From the NCBI GenBank assembly GCA_044346175.1, contig JBIIZQ010000011.1:1-64000 (forward strand): DNA of 64,000 bases, read 5' to 3'. The number at the start of each line of letters is the position of its first letter. Positions within the stretch are counted from its first letter, which is position 1. Shown here one piece after another: positions 8,660 to 17,603 of the stretch. Position numbers and translations under genes: made by a program. The notes under the pieces were generated by a model. That model did not search any database. It saw only the letters and a program-made list of their open reading frames with translations, and had not been told where the DNA came from. This DNA comes from JBJTUH01 sp044346175. Its GTDB lineage: Bacteria > Cyanobacteriota > Vampirovibrionia > Vampirovibrionales > JAJTHC01.

Positions 8660-10045
8660 ATGGTTCATATTCACGCTACACAACAGCCCTCTTATGCTAA
8701 AAACAGTGGTTCTAAAGGCAAAGAAACGACTGTCACCACAGAGACGCATACCAAGACCTCAAAAAACGCACATGCCGCCAAGTCCACTTCCCCTCAAAAA
8801 ATCTCGGGCATGATGTGTCTTGTGATTGGATGGAGTATGGGGTGGGGTATTTGGTTATTGTGGTGTGTGAAGCAGGCAACGCCACAGCCCTCTCTACCAT
8901 GGCACGCTTTGCTGCCCGCTTTTATTGAAGGGGGTATTTGGAGCTTAATGTTTATTGTAGGTTCTGTACTACTGTGGCAAAAGCCTTCTCAGACATGGCT
9001 TTTATTATGGCTGAGTGTTCTCTCTTTAGTGTTGGGTCTGCATCAGGGTTTTTCGGTTTCCCCTGCTGCTATGACACTCCCCAATGCTTTCGCACGCAAA
9101 GAGCTTTTCTGTGTCTTAACGCCTTTGCTGATGACAGGTATGCTTTTGGCACAAATAAGGTTGCTGTGGTTTGACGCACGGATGCGTCAGGTGAGTATTT
9201 TGTGGCAAAAGACACAACAACATTTAAAATCCCTCCAGCAGCAACCCAAAACGTATGTATCCTCTATGGGGAATGCCCAGCCCCAACGACTGCAAAAACC
9301 CGTCCGCCATGATTTAACGGCTATGTTCATTGACCTTCGTAACTTCACGACGATGGGGGAATCGCTTCCTGCCCCTGAAATGATTGACCTCCTCAATGAG
9401 TTTTATGCCATTACTGCCGAGTGTGTCACCAGTGCGGGGGGATGGGTCAATAAATACTTGGGGGATGGGGTGCTGGTGCTTTTTGGCGTGGATGCCTCAG
9501 GGAAGGCGTTTCATCCTGAAACGCATGCTCGAGATGCACTCAAAGCGAGTCTGTTACTGATGAATCGTTTGAATGCCATGGCTGCACGTTGGCAGAAAGA
9601 ACGCTTTTTAACCATTTCAGTAGGTATGTCCATCCATTCAGGCATCACATTGGTGGGTTGTTTCGGGCAACACACTGAAGAAATTAACGTGGTAGGTGAT
9701 ACGATTAACCTTTGCTCAAGACTTCAAGATATTAACAAGCATTTCAAAACGCAATTAGTGGTTTCTGCTGCCACAAAACAACGCCTTGAAGAGGGTGAGC
9801 CTTTGAAAGGGTGTCTCTTGCATCTGGGCGAGGTTGAGATTCGAGGTCGAGATAGTAAAGTGAGTGTCTTCACACTTGCCAGTGCCATGCAAATCCCCTC
9901 TACTTTTTCGGGGAATGCTCAAGCCAGTACGACTGTCCATTTCCCTAATCCTTCTCCTAGCTCTCATGCTTCCCACTCGCCTACCTTGAACAAGCCGACA
10001 CGTCATGCAAAGTATCCCTTTGAACCCTTATCTGGCACGAACTAG
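8660..10045 (+). CDS. Membrane-bound class III adenylate cyclase
   Basis: This 461-residue protein should make cAMP from ATP. After a Ser/Thr/Lys-rich N-terminus come four hydrophobic helices (about 51-70, 83-106, 112-129, 148-169), then a cyclase homology domain from about 218. Catalytic residues are present: metal-binding Asp225 (FIDLRNFT) and Asp269 (YLGDGVLVLFG), the adenine-selecting Lys265 and Asp347 (VVGDTINLCSRL), and transition-state Asn350 and Arg354. The Lys/Asp pair predicts ATP, not GTP. The Ser/Pro-rich C-terminal 50 residues are probably disordered. The adjacent PilZ protein suggests a second-messenger locus. Confidence 0.9.
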   Translation: MVHIHATQQPSYAKNSGSKGKETTVTTETHTKTSKNAHAAKSTSPQKISGMMCLVIGWSMGWGIWLLWCVKQATPQPSLPWHALLPAFIEGGIWSLMFIVGSVLLWQKPSQTWLLLWLSVLSLVLGLHQGFSVSPAAMTLPNAFARKELFCVLTPLLMTGMLLAQIRLLWFDARMRQVSILWQKTQQHLKSLQQQPKTYVSSMGNAQPQRLQKPVRHDLTAMFIDLRNFTTMGESLPAPEMIDLLNEFYAITAECVTSAGGWVNKYLGDGVLVLFGVDASGKAFHPETHARDALKASLLLMNRLNAMAARWQKERFLTISVGMSIHSGITLVGCFGQHTEEINVVGDTINLCSRLQDINKHFKTQLVVSAATKQRLEEGEPLKGCLLHLGEVEIRGRDSKVSVFTLASAMQIPSTFSGNAQASTTVHFPNPSPSSHASHSPTLNKPTRHAKYPFEPLSGTN

Positions 10046-10150
10046 CTCAATGCCCCCATCTGAAAAAGCACGCCCACCTCTTTGATACGAAGGCAGGCGT
10101 TTAGGCAATAACTTTTTAGGTATGGATGCTCCAGTACACCAGATACGATG

Positions 10151-11734
10151 TTACGATGGGCGGTGAATGGTGGCAAGGGTATGTCCCAAAAATCTTTCTG
10201 GGTCAACCGTGTGTCCGAAATGCTTTACTTCAAAATGAACATGAGGTCCCGTTGTGCGTCCTGTCATGCCAACAGCCGCAATGAGCTGTCCTTGTTGGAC
10301 ACGCTGCCCGGGGCGTACAAAAGCCTGCTGGCAGTGGGCATAGCGCGTACTCAGTCCAAAAGCATGGCGTAATTCAACCGTTAGGCCATAACCTTGCTCA
10401 AAGTGTACCTTGGTGACAATACCCTCTTCGGAAGCCATAATATTTGACCCAACGGGTGCAGAGACATCTAAGCCCAAGTGCGGTCGTCCCCAACGATGTC
10501 CGAAATGGGAGGTAATGAGTCCTCGTACTGGAATGGTTAGGCGAAAAGCTAAACGCTCTTGAAGGGCTTTTTTGAGTGCCGCCAGCCGTGCGAGTCGTTT
10601 TTTTTCAGCCCCCACCCGTACAGTATAGGTATGTTGGTTATCAGCACGCTCTTGCATCGCTTCCATGGTTTGAGTCACGTCATGGACATGAGCCGTATCC
10701 GTCGGAGCCTCCTCAAGTAGCTTGGTTTGCAAAGACTGAAAATCAGCGGTTGTTTTTAAAGGCTCCTCCTGAAGTAGCACAGGTAAGGGTGCTAAAGAAG
10801 GCTTTAATGACATTTTGAGTTGCCAAGACGCATGGGCAATTGCGGGAGCCTTAGTATGAAACAATGCCTGCCAAGCACCTACCAGCCACAATGCCAGTAC
10901 GACTAAACTGACCGACCACTCCGCTTGACGCTGTCTGAGTTTATGGAAAAGCCAAACATAATGGGTTGGCTTTTGAGCTTGTGTCACCCCTCTCAAGGGG
11001 GACTCCATCGCTAAGGCTAATGACAACCAACGCTGCTTGACTTGGTGACGAATATGCCTGAGGGGGTAAAAAGGTTTCATGGGCATCGACATGGTCTCGA
11101 CATGCTTGGAAGACCTTGCATCGTGAGGGTTTGTGTGTGAAGCTTCTGTGCCTTTATCATCTGCTTTATGGTCTGAAAATACCTCTTGAGGGGCAGACCC
11201 CTCGGGGGGGGGGTCCTCTGCAACCTCTAGTGTCCCCACGCTGACCCAAAGTGCATGTTCGATGATGCCTGTCACGTCGACTTTAGATTCTTCAGTATGG
11301 TCTTCACGAAGGAGGGAAGCTAACATATCCAAGGTGTCACGTGCTTCTTGGGAAGCCGTTTCCAGTGGTGGTACTAAAAGAGGCTCCGAGGCCAAGGGGA
11401 TACTTTCTTGGAGGGTACGTGCGGTGGCTGTGTCAGACGACGCTTCAGCGTCGTAGGTTTCTAAAGCCATGGATGTCATCTTTCCTCGTGTTTCTGAGGC
11501 AAGCGAAACCCACTTAAAGGGTATCACTGTACCCACAGTGTCTGTAGAGGCATGAGGCTTATCCTCCACAAAATGATATTCAGCATGCCCAGTATTGATG
11601 CCACGGGCATGGTCGTGGGCTGGATGTTCCTCTGTGGCACCTGATGAGACCTTCTGTTCTTGGACGGAAGTCTTAGGGGGTGTTTCAGTGAATAGGTCAT
11701 CACATTGCAGGTGAGTCATAGTATCACGTTGCAT
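10151..11734 (-). CDS. Membrane-anchored M23 (LytM-type) metallopeptidase
   Basis: The 527-residue product has an acidic, low-complexity N-terminal region of about 260 residues, one membrane helix (about 273-292), a helical linker (about 325-400) and a C-terminal LytM/M23 domain. Zinc ligands are visible: His419 and Asp423 in HLGLD, and His500 in HVH (498-500), with His467 in RYAH as the further active-site His. Intact ligands predict a real peptidoglycan endopeptidase rather than an EnvC/NlpD-type activator. A C10 tract on the coding strand (plus coordinates 11204-11213) encodes Pro175-Pro177, upstream of the membrane helix and the enzyme domain, so a slip would abolish function. It is convergent with the adenylate cyclase gene. 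Confidence 0.88.
   Translation of the reverse strand: MQRDTMTHLQCDDLFTETPPKTSVQEQKVSSGATEEHPAHDHARGINTGHAEYHFVEDKPHASTDTVGTVIPFKWVSLASETRGKMTSMALETYDAEASSDTATARTLQESIPLASEPLLVPPLETASQEARDTLDMLASLLREDHTEESKVDVTGIIEHALWVSVGTLEVAEDPPPEGSAPQEVFSDHKADDKGTEASHTNPHDARSSKHVETMSMPMKPFYPLRHIRHQVKQRWLSLALAMESPLRGVTQAQKPTHYVWLFHKLRQRQAEWSVSLVVLALWLVGAWQALFHTKAPAIAHASWQLKMSLKPSLAPLPVLLQEEPLKTTADFQSLQTKLLEEAPTDTAHVHDVTQTMEAMQERADNQHTYTVRVGAEKKRLARLAALKKALQERLAFRLTIPVRGLITSHFGHRWGRPHLGLDVSAPVGSNIMASEEGIVTKVHFEQGYGLTVELRHAFGLSTRYAHCQQAFVRPGQRVQQGQLIAAVGMTGRTTGPHVHFEVKHFGHTVDPERFLGHTLATIHRPS
11204..11213. repeat. G10/C10 homopolymer inside M23 peptidase gene
   Basis: Ten G in a row on the plus strand (C10 on the coding strand) lie in the disordered N-terminal part of the peptidase gene. 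It has the same length and orientation as the tract in the recombinase at 5275-5284. Confidence 0.85.
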
Positions 11735-12508
11735 AGGGGTGTGGACTCCCTTCTAGTATTTAAGTTTGCTTTGATGAAGAGGTCCCTATTAAACAGGTTA
11801 AACAGAGTATCTTCAGGAGTAAGCATTGGTTTATGGGGTAAGTTTTAGTCTTTTTAGGGCAGTATAACCCATGATGAATCAACAAAGGCTAAAACTTATG
11901 GCACAAAGCGGGGTAGTAACATCGCAGGCACTTAAAAACCACCATGGTAATACACTTTTGACACAAACAGTAAAAGCATACTAAAACCAATGAAAGGACA
12001 CTTATTTTAGTGAAAAGCTATATAAAAACACGCTTATATAAACCATTTTTATAGAAAGCACTTTATAGTTTAAGTTTTTACTATATAGCGTTGAAGGTTA
12101 ATCCTATAAAACCACACAGATACACCCGATAAGGCGTTAAGATACAATACAGTGGTGGTTCACTAAAACAAAATGCTCAGTTATCATACTCAAAAAAAAC
12201 ATGGGTTGCAAATACAAATGCGTTTTTAATGTCATGATATAACATTCTGTGTTTGCCGACGGGCATGAGGACTCTATGGTTTGGGCTTGTGTCGTGGTCA
12301 TGTTTTTGAGAAAATAACATGGCGTTTTAGAAAGTGCTTGCGGGCATTGCTCATAGCCTGTTCTAAAGTGCTATATTTGATTTTAGTATTAGCCTCAGTG
12401 TGATTCGGTTTTTGCATGACTGCACCGTCCACACAGTATTTTCTACTAAAAGCGTTTTTAGTGCCTATCCCAAGTCAGTCCATAGCCAACCATTAAGGAG
12501 ACACCCTC
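11735..12508. other. 774-base gap between divergent M23 gene and rplT
   Basis: The gap is AT-rich, with scattered short TAAAAC-type repeats and a TTGACA at 11958-11963 that lacks a good -10 partner. infC and rpmI, the usual upstream partners of rplT, are absent. A 39-codon open frame on the minus strand (12298-12417) is not convincing. No tRNA and no clear DnaA-box cluster was seen. Confidence 0.4.
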
Positions 12509-12862
12509 ATGCGTGTCACTCGTGGAAACGTTTCTCGTAAACGTCACAAAAAAATTCTAAAGCTCGCCAAGGGCTTCCGTGGTTCTCGTAGCAAGCGCTT
12601 TAAAACCGCTAACCAAGCCATTTTAAAAGCTCTGAAATTTGCTTACCGTGACCGTCGTAACAAGCGTAGAGATTTGCGCTCGTTATGGATTACCCGTATC
12701 AATGCGGCTGCACGTCTTCATGGTCTTTCCTATAGTCGTTTCATGAATGGTCTCAAAAAAGCTGAGATTATCGTGAATCGTAAGCATTTAGCTAACTTGG
12801 CTGTGCTTTACCCTGTCGCTTTTGAGCAACTTGCTGATAAGGCCAAGGCTGCTTTAGGCTAG
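12509..12862 (+). CDS. rplT: 50S ribosomal protein L20
   Basis: The 117-residue basic protein matches L20 along its whole length: VTRGNVSRKRHKKILKLAKGF at the N-terminus, YRDRRNKRRDLRSLWITRINAAAR in the middle, and SRFMNGLKKA, then NRKHLANLAV near the end. L20 binds 23S rRNA early in large-subunit assembly. A strong AAGGAG lies 8 bases before the ATG. The gene stands alone, whereas infC-rpmI-rplT is the common order, and it is followed by a strong terminator. Confidence 0.98.
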   Translation: MRVTRGNVSRKRHKKILKLAKGFRGSRSKRFKTANQAILKALKFAYRDRRNKRRDLRSLWITRINAAARLHGLSYSRFMNGLKKAEIIVNRKHLANLAVLYPVAFEQLADKAKAALG

Positions 12863-12879
12863 GGCGACGACCCTATTAT

Positions 12880-12935
12880 AAGGAACACGCCTTTGGACTT
12901 TTAAAAAAGTCTAAGGCGTGTTCCTTAAGTTTTGA
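12880..12935 (+). terminator. Strong terminator after rplT
   Basis: Arms AAGGAACACGCCTT (12880 onward) and AAGGCGTGTTCCTT (ending 12926) pair perfectly, with a further inner stem GACTTTT/AAAAGTC. A short T-rich stretch follows. This isolates rplT from thyX. Confidence 0.85.
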
Positions 12936-13012
12936 CTGTTTTTAGATGCTTTTATATTTTTACGATGCTTTCATATCCATCTTCTCTTCCATAAAATTCA
13001 GAAATTGTCGCC

Positions 13013-13762
13013 ATGCTCTCCGAAACAGATTGCCTCCCCCTCCCTCAAGATAAACACCATCTTCCTGTGCTTGGACAAGGTTTTATCACCCTTGTGGACT
13101 CTTTGGGGAGCGACTTAACGGTTGTCAATGCGGCACGGGTTTCTTTTGGGAAGCGTAAAACAACCCTTGAGCCTCAGGATGTAAAACTCATTGATTATCT
13201 TGCCAAGCATAAGCACTGGAGTCCGTTTCGACATGTACAGTTGCAATTTCATTGTAAGGTACCTGAGTTCATTGCACGCCAGTGGTATAAACACGTGGTG
13301 GGTATTGCCTACAGTGAGGGTGGTGTAAGAGACATTGACCACGCATGGAATGAAATTTCGTTACGGTATGTTGATGCGGGGTCGTTTGATTTTTATATGC
13401 CCGAGGTGTTCCGCAAGCAAAGTCCTAGTAACAAACAGGCCTCCATGGATGAAACATTGAACCCTGTACTCCTTTCGGGACAAACAGGTACCCAAGCACT
13501 TCAGACGCATGCCGAAGGGTGTTTTAAACTGTATCAGGAGCTTGTTGCTGCTGGGGTTGCTAAAGAGCAAGCACGGATGATTTTGCCTCTGAGTATTTTT
13601 ACGGAGTTTTATTGGACAGCCTCCTTACAGGCGGTCGCCAATTTTCTACAATTACGTTTGCATGAGGGGTCGCAGTACGAGATTCGTTGCTATGCCCAAG
13701 CACTTGAAGCCCTTGCCCGTCAGGTGGCTCCAGAGAGTGTGAGTGCTTTAATGCGTTATTAG
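13013..13762 (+). CDS. thyX: FAD-dependent thymidylate synthase ThyX
   Basis: ThyX makes dTMP from dUMP using methylene-tetrahydrofolate, NADPH and FAD. The 249-residue protein has the N-terminal VNAARVSFGKR strand, the HWSPFRHVQLQFHCKVPEFIARQW segment, and the family core NEISLRY (113-119). In the classical motif RHRxxSxNExSxRY the RH part is next to the NE part. Here RQWYKH (89-94) is separated from NEISLRY by about 18 residues, a variant also known in the family. The C-terminal helix after QYEIRCYAQALEALA completes the fold. mrnC starts 2 bases after the stop, so the two are probably co-transcribed. Confidence 0.93.
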   Translation: MLSETDCLPLPQDKHHLPVLGQGFITLVDSLGSDLTVVNAARVSFGKRKTTLEPQDVKLIDYLAKHKHWSPFRHVQLQFHCKVPEFIARQWYKHVVGIAYSEGGVRDIDHAWNEISLRYVDAGSFDFYMPEVFRKQSPSNKQASMDETLNPVLLSGQTGTQALQTHAEGCFKLYQELVAAGVAKEQARMILPLSIFTEFYWTASLQAVANFLQLRLHEGSQYEIRCYAQALEALARQVAPESVSALMRY

Positions 13763-13764
13763 GG

Positions 13765-14367
13765 TTGAGTCAAAAGGCACCTACTTCGATGGTTGTTATA
13801 GAGTCAACACCACCCCCACCCGCCTCTTCGGTTGTGGCACAACTTCCTGTAAAGCTCCTTGCTTATATGGGCGACGGTGTTTACGAGCTTTGGGCAAGAT
13901 ACACCGTACTACAAACCTTGGAAGCTGAAATGCTTTCTCAGGGAGTGTCGCCTCCTTCTAGCGTTGAGAGTATATCGGTAAGTCCTCCTGCTTCAGCGTG
14001 GCAGGGACTAACCCCCCTTACGAATCAGTGCTTAAATACGCTTCATACCCGTGTGACGCAGTTCACCCAAGGGTGTTTTCAAGCCCATGCTCTCATGGCA
14101 TTGTTGGCATTGGAAGTGTCTCAAGAAGGATGGCACCTTACGCTGGATGAGCAAACGCTGATTCATCGATTCATGAACACCCGCCACAAAAGTACACGGC
14201 ATAAGCGGCAAGACCAAGCCATTATCAGACAAGCGACAGCCCTTGAGGCACTGATAGGCTATTGGCACATGCAGGGGGAGCATCATCGACTGAATGGCTT
14301 TTGGCTATGGCTCAAAGGCTTCCATGAGGGGTATTATCCACGGCCTGCTATGCCACAGAAGCCGTAA
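13765..14367 (+). CDS. mrnC: Mini-ribonuclease 3
   Basis: MrnC is an RNase III-like enzyme without a dsRNA-binding domain that trims 23S rRNA ends. The family pattern is visible: LPVKLLAYMGDGVYELWARYTVL (catalytic Asp in the GD pair), a helix with NTRHKSTRHKRQDQAIIRQATALEALIGYWHM near the C-terminus, where ALEALIGY carries the second acidic metal ligand. At 200 residues it is longer than the usual 130-150, because of a Ser/Pro-rich insert near 52-75. The frame opens with TTG 2 bases after thyX; an ATG at 13789 is an alternative start. Confidence 0.85.
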   Translation: MSQKAPTSMVVIESTPPPPASSVVAQLPVKLLAYMGDGVYELWARYTVLQTLEAEMLSQGVSPPSSVESISVSPPASAWQGLTPLTNQCLNTLHTRVTQFTQGCFQAHALMALLALEVSQEGWHLTLDEQTLIHRFMNTRHKSTRHKRQDQAIIRQATALEALIGYWHMQGEHHRLNGFWLWLKGFHEGYYPRPAMPQKP

Positions 14368-14464
14368 AAAAAGGTTTCATTCCTTTGGGCTTTCGCATAC
14401 ACTAACAGTTAAAAGACGCTTTCTGTTTTCTGTGTCCACACGCCTGTTTATAAGGTTTTTAACC

Positions 14465-15835
14465 ATGATGCTTTCTGTTTCCTCCCGCACCAATGCACCG
14501 TACTACGAGTTTTTACTTCCTGACCTCGGAGAAGGTGTCGCCGAAGGTGAGGTGTTACAGTGGCTTGTTTCTGAGGGGGATACGGTTGAGGAAGACCAGT
14601 CTATTTGTGAAGTCATGACCGACAAGGTCACGGCTGAAATTCCTGCCCCTGTTGCAGGGGTGTTAAGAAAGCAAGGTGCTAAAGAGGGTGAAAAACTGGC
14701 AGTAGGGGCTATCCTTGCCTTGATTGAGCCTTCTGAAGCCTCTACCTCTATCGCTGAACCTCTTACAGGAGCTTTCACAGCAGCGGATGACAAAGAAATG
14801 CGTGAGGTTCCTTCAACGCCCTCAAGTGGCTTACTCCCTGCACCGCAACCGCCTGCACCCCCTGCATGTGGCGTGCAAGCCGCTGTTATGCCTGATGAAA
14901 ACAAGGATAAAATCAAAACTTCACCTGCGATTCGTCAGCTTGCCAAAACCCTTGATATTGACCTAGCACTTATCCAAGGTACGGGTCAGGGAGGACGCAT
15001 TACTCGGGAGGATTTTGAAGCTTATCGTCTTGCCGCTCTTCAGGCTGAATGTCCCTCTGCCTTTGTGAGTACACCAACGGGTACCCCTTCTTTACAACAG
15101 GATTCTAGCACTCAAGCACTTTATCAAGACCTTCCTTATACAGGGATGCGTCGCACGATTGGTGAGCATTTAAGTAAGTCGGCGAGTACGATTCCTCATT
15201 TTGCCTGTGTCGAAGCGATTCGCTTTGATGCCCTCATGGCGTTGCGTCATGCCATGAAGCCCCTTGCGGAAGCAGAAGGGGTTCGTTTGAGTTATTTGCC
15301 CTTTGTGCTTAAAGCCCTTGCGGAAGCATTACGCCAAGTGCCTTCTTTGAATGCCCATTTTAATGGTAGCACCATTCGTCAATGGCATGTGGCTCATATT
15401 GGGGTTGCTGTGGCAACGCCTGAGGGCGGGCTGGTTGTGCCTGTCATCCATGATGTTCAAGCGAAAAGTATTAAGACCCTTGCCCAAGAACTTCAATCCC
15501 TTGCCCATGCAGCACGCCATGGTCAGCTTCAACGTCATCAAGTCCAAGGGGGTACCTTTACTCTTACCAATGTAGGGGCTGTAGGAGAGTGTTTATTTGG
15601 TACGCCTATTATCAATGCCCCTGAAGTTGGTATCCTTGCCATGAATACCTTGCGAAAAGCACCTATGGTGGTTTCCGACCCTCATACGGGGCAAGATAGT
15701 GTTGTTGTGGGGCATGAAATGTACCTTACGCTCAGTGCTGACCATCGGGTATTGGATGGGGCTGATGCGGTACGCTTTCTCAGTATCCTCAAAAGGCTGT
15801 TAGAGACTCCTCAGCAGCTTCTGTGGCTTACCTAA
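14465..15835 (+). CDS. 2-oxoacid dehydrogenase E2 component (dihydrolipoyl acyltransferase)
   Basis: The 456-residue E2 core transfers acyl groups from the lipoyl arm to CoA. Domains in order: a lipoyl domain (about 13-90) with the lipoylated Lys54 in TDKVTAEIP; a Pro-rich linker; an E3-binding domain (about 151-187) with SPAIRQLAKTLDIDLALIQGTG; and the catalytic domain, whose active-site SADHRVLDG gives His427 and Asp431. The single lipoyl domain and the LPDLGEGVAEGE start resemble branched-chain or hybrid pyruvate E2s, so the substrate is not fixed. The tandem ATG at 14465 is chosen because earlier codons in the frame overlap mrnC and are not E2-like. E3 follows; no E1 gene is in the window. 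Confidence 0.92.
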   Translation: MMLSVSSRTNAPYYEFLLPDLGEGVAEGEVLQWLVSEGDTVEEDQSICEVMTDKVTAEIPAPVAGVLRKQGAKEGEKLAVGAILALIEPSEASTSIAEPLTGAFTAADDKEMREVPSTPSSGLLPAPQPPAPPACGVQAAVMPDENKDKIKTSPAIRQLAKTLDIDLALIQGTGQGGRITREDFEAYRLAALQAECPSAFVSTPTGTPSLQQDSSTQALYQDLPYTGMRRTIGEHLSKSASTIPHFACVEAIRFDALMALRHAMKPLAEAEGVRLSYLPFVLKALAEALRQVPSLNAHFNGSTIRQWHVAHIGVAVATPEGGLVVPVIHDVQAKSIKTLAQELQSLAHAARHGQLQRHQVQGGTFTLTNVGAVGECLFGTPIINAPEVGILAMNTLRKAPMVVSDPHTGQDSVVVGHEMYLTLSADHRVLDGADAVRFLSILKRLLETPQQLLWLT

Positions 15836-15905
15836 GTTTACTTGCTCTTGTGCTGGGTGTTTTACCAGCGTTTGGGATAGGTTCTGTGTATTCTTTCTTT
15901 GAAAA

Positions 15906-17360
15906 ATGGGACAGCTCATTGCCATGACAACAAGTACCCCTTCTTATGATATTGCCATTATTGGTGCAGGGCCAGGTGGTTATACCCTTGCGAAGCGCCT
16001 CGCCAAATCGGGAAAAAAGGTCGCTTTGATTGATAAGCAACCTGTTGGAGGCACGTGTCTTCAAGCAGGATGTATTCCTTCCAAAGCCATGATTCAAGCT
16101 AGCCATGGATGGGCAAGTTTAAAACAGCAAGGAAGCACTTGGGGAATTCAAGGGGTGGCACATACCCAACTTGACTGGCAAGCTTTGCAGGCGCATCAAA
16201 CGCAAACTGTGACCACCCTTACGCAAGGGTTGCAACAAAGTCTTAAACATGCAGGGGTCACCTTGTGTCATGGGGCTGCTCGGTTTGTGGATACCCATCA
16301 GTTAATGTGGACTTCTCCTGATAATACCTCTCATATGCTTGCTTTTGAGCAAGCGGTTGTTGCCACTGGTGGTAAACCTTTGGCTCCCCCTTGGCTCCCT
16401 ACCCCTGACGGGCAACGTATACTGACCTCTGACCACCTTTGGACACTCCCTCAAGCCCCTGAGCATTTACTGGTACTGGGTGGTGGTGTGATAGGTCTTG
16501 AAATGGCGTGTATGTTTGCTGGGCTTGGGATTCAAACCACGGTGATTGAGCTTCAAGAGACGTTGTGTAGTACCATGCTTGACCCTGATTTATCTCAACA
16601 GCTACTACAAGGGCTTAAGCACCTCCCAGCACTCAGTATGCATCTTGGGTGTAAAGCCCAACAGCTTGACCTCACGCCTGAAGGCGTTACACTCTCTGTC
16701 ACCTCTATGAAAGGGGCACTTCAAACCCTTTCAGGAAGTCATTTATTACTTGCTTTAGGGCGTACCCCCTATACGGAAGGGCTAGGACTTGAAGCACTCG
16801 GTATCGTTCCTGAAGCCCAAGGTGCTTTCAAGGGGACTATTCCTACCAACGCCTATAGTCAAACGCAGCATTCTCATATTTATGCACTGGGCGATTGTAC
16901 GCAAGGTCTTCCTCTTGCTCATCGAGCCAGCATGCAGGCGCACGCCATTGCCCAAACCATGCTCATGCCGCATCGTCCTCGTACGCTTGCTGACCACGTT
17001 GCTTTGCCCTCAGTGGTATTCTCAAACCCCGAGGTTGCCAGTGTGGGACTCACCCAAAAGCAGGCACAAGAAGCAGGTTATCGTAACGTGAAACATTGGG
17101 ATGCCCCCTTTAAATTGAGTGGCAAAGCGTGGGGACACAGTAAGCACACTGCCATGGCGGGTGTGTGTCGTTGGGTGACGCATGGGGAACATCATCAAAT
17201 TATTGGTGCACAAGTCATCGGAGAACAGGCCAGCGAACTGATTGCTCAAGCAGCCCTTGCTCTTGAGTTTCAGGCCACCCTTGAAGATATTGCCCTTACC
17301 ATCCATGCCCACCCTACGCTTTCGGAGCTTTGGTGGGAAGCCGCCCTTCTTGCATGCTAA
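15906..17360 (+). CDS. lpdA: Dihydrolipoamide dehydrogenase (E3)
   Basis: E3 re-oxidises the dihydrolipoyl arm of E2 and passes electrons through a disulfide and FAD to NAD+. The N-terminal FAD fold IAIIGAGPGGYTLA, the redox disulfide GGTCLQAGCIPSKAM, the NAD-binding LLVLGGGVIGLEMACMFAGLG, the second FAD motif YALGDCTQGLPLAHRA and the C-terminal His-Glu-type region ALTIHAHPTLSELWWEA are all present. The length (about 480) is standard. An ATG at 15924 gives a more typical N-terminus than the one at 15906. It lies 70 bases downstream of E2, which supports a shared 2-oxoacid dehydrogenase role. Confidence 0.95.
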   Translation: MGQLIAMTTSTPSYDIAIIGAGPGGYTLAKRLAKSGKKVALIDKQPVGGTCLQAGCIPSKAMIQASHGWASLKQQGSTWGIQGVAHTQLDWQALQAHQTQTVTTLTQGLQQSLKHAGVTLCHGAARFVDTHQLMWTSPDNTSHMLAFEQAVVATGGKPLAPPWLPTPDGQRILTSDHLWTLPQAPEHLLVLGGGVIGLEMACMFAGLGIQTTVIELQETLCSTMLDPDLSQQLLQGLKHLPALSMHLGCKAQQLDLTPEGVTLSVTSMKGALQTLSGSHLLLALGRTPYTEGLGLEALGIVPEAQGAFKGTIPTNAYSQTQHSHIYALGDCTQGLPLAHRASMQAHAIAQTMLMPHRPRTLADHVALPSVVFSNPEVASVGLTQKQAQEAGYRNVKHWDAPFKLSGKAWGHSKHTAMAGVCRWVTHGEHHQIIGAQVIGEQASELIAQAALALEFQATLEDIALTIHAHPTLSELWWEAALLAC

Positions 17361-17418
17361 CCTTAAAGTCTATGGGGTTTCCTCGCTTAAGATGTTTAGA
17401 GGATACTTATTTTAAAGC

Positions 17419-17447
17419 TTGTCTTTTATTGACCGATAATTTATAAT
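17419..17447 (+). promoter_or_regulatory. Candidate sigma70-type promoter
   Basis: TTGTCT (17419-17424) and a perfect TATAAT (17442-17447) are separated by 17 bases, between the lpdA stop and the amidohydrolase start. It would drive the amidohydrolase gene with a leader of roughly 150 bases. Confidence 0.45.
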
Positions 17448-17603
17448 ATAGATACAAGGTTAGAGTTTAACTTATTGTGAAAGTCTAACGCAAACTTAAA
17501 AATACCTCCTAGGGCTATGTCATTTAATATTAAGAATGATATCCTCAATACGGGGGGTGCTTTTTTGTAGCTTTGTATTTTCAATAGTACACAAGGTTAT
17601 ATC

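Noticed and set aside
12298..12417. 39-codon minus-strand frame in the gap before rplT
   Set aside because: No recognisable product, weak ribosome site, and it faces away from rplT; not supported as a gene.
14294..14464. Upstream extension of E2
   Set aside because: It overlaps mrnC and reads as low-quality sequence; the lipoyl domain begins just after the tandem ATG at 14465.
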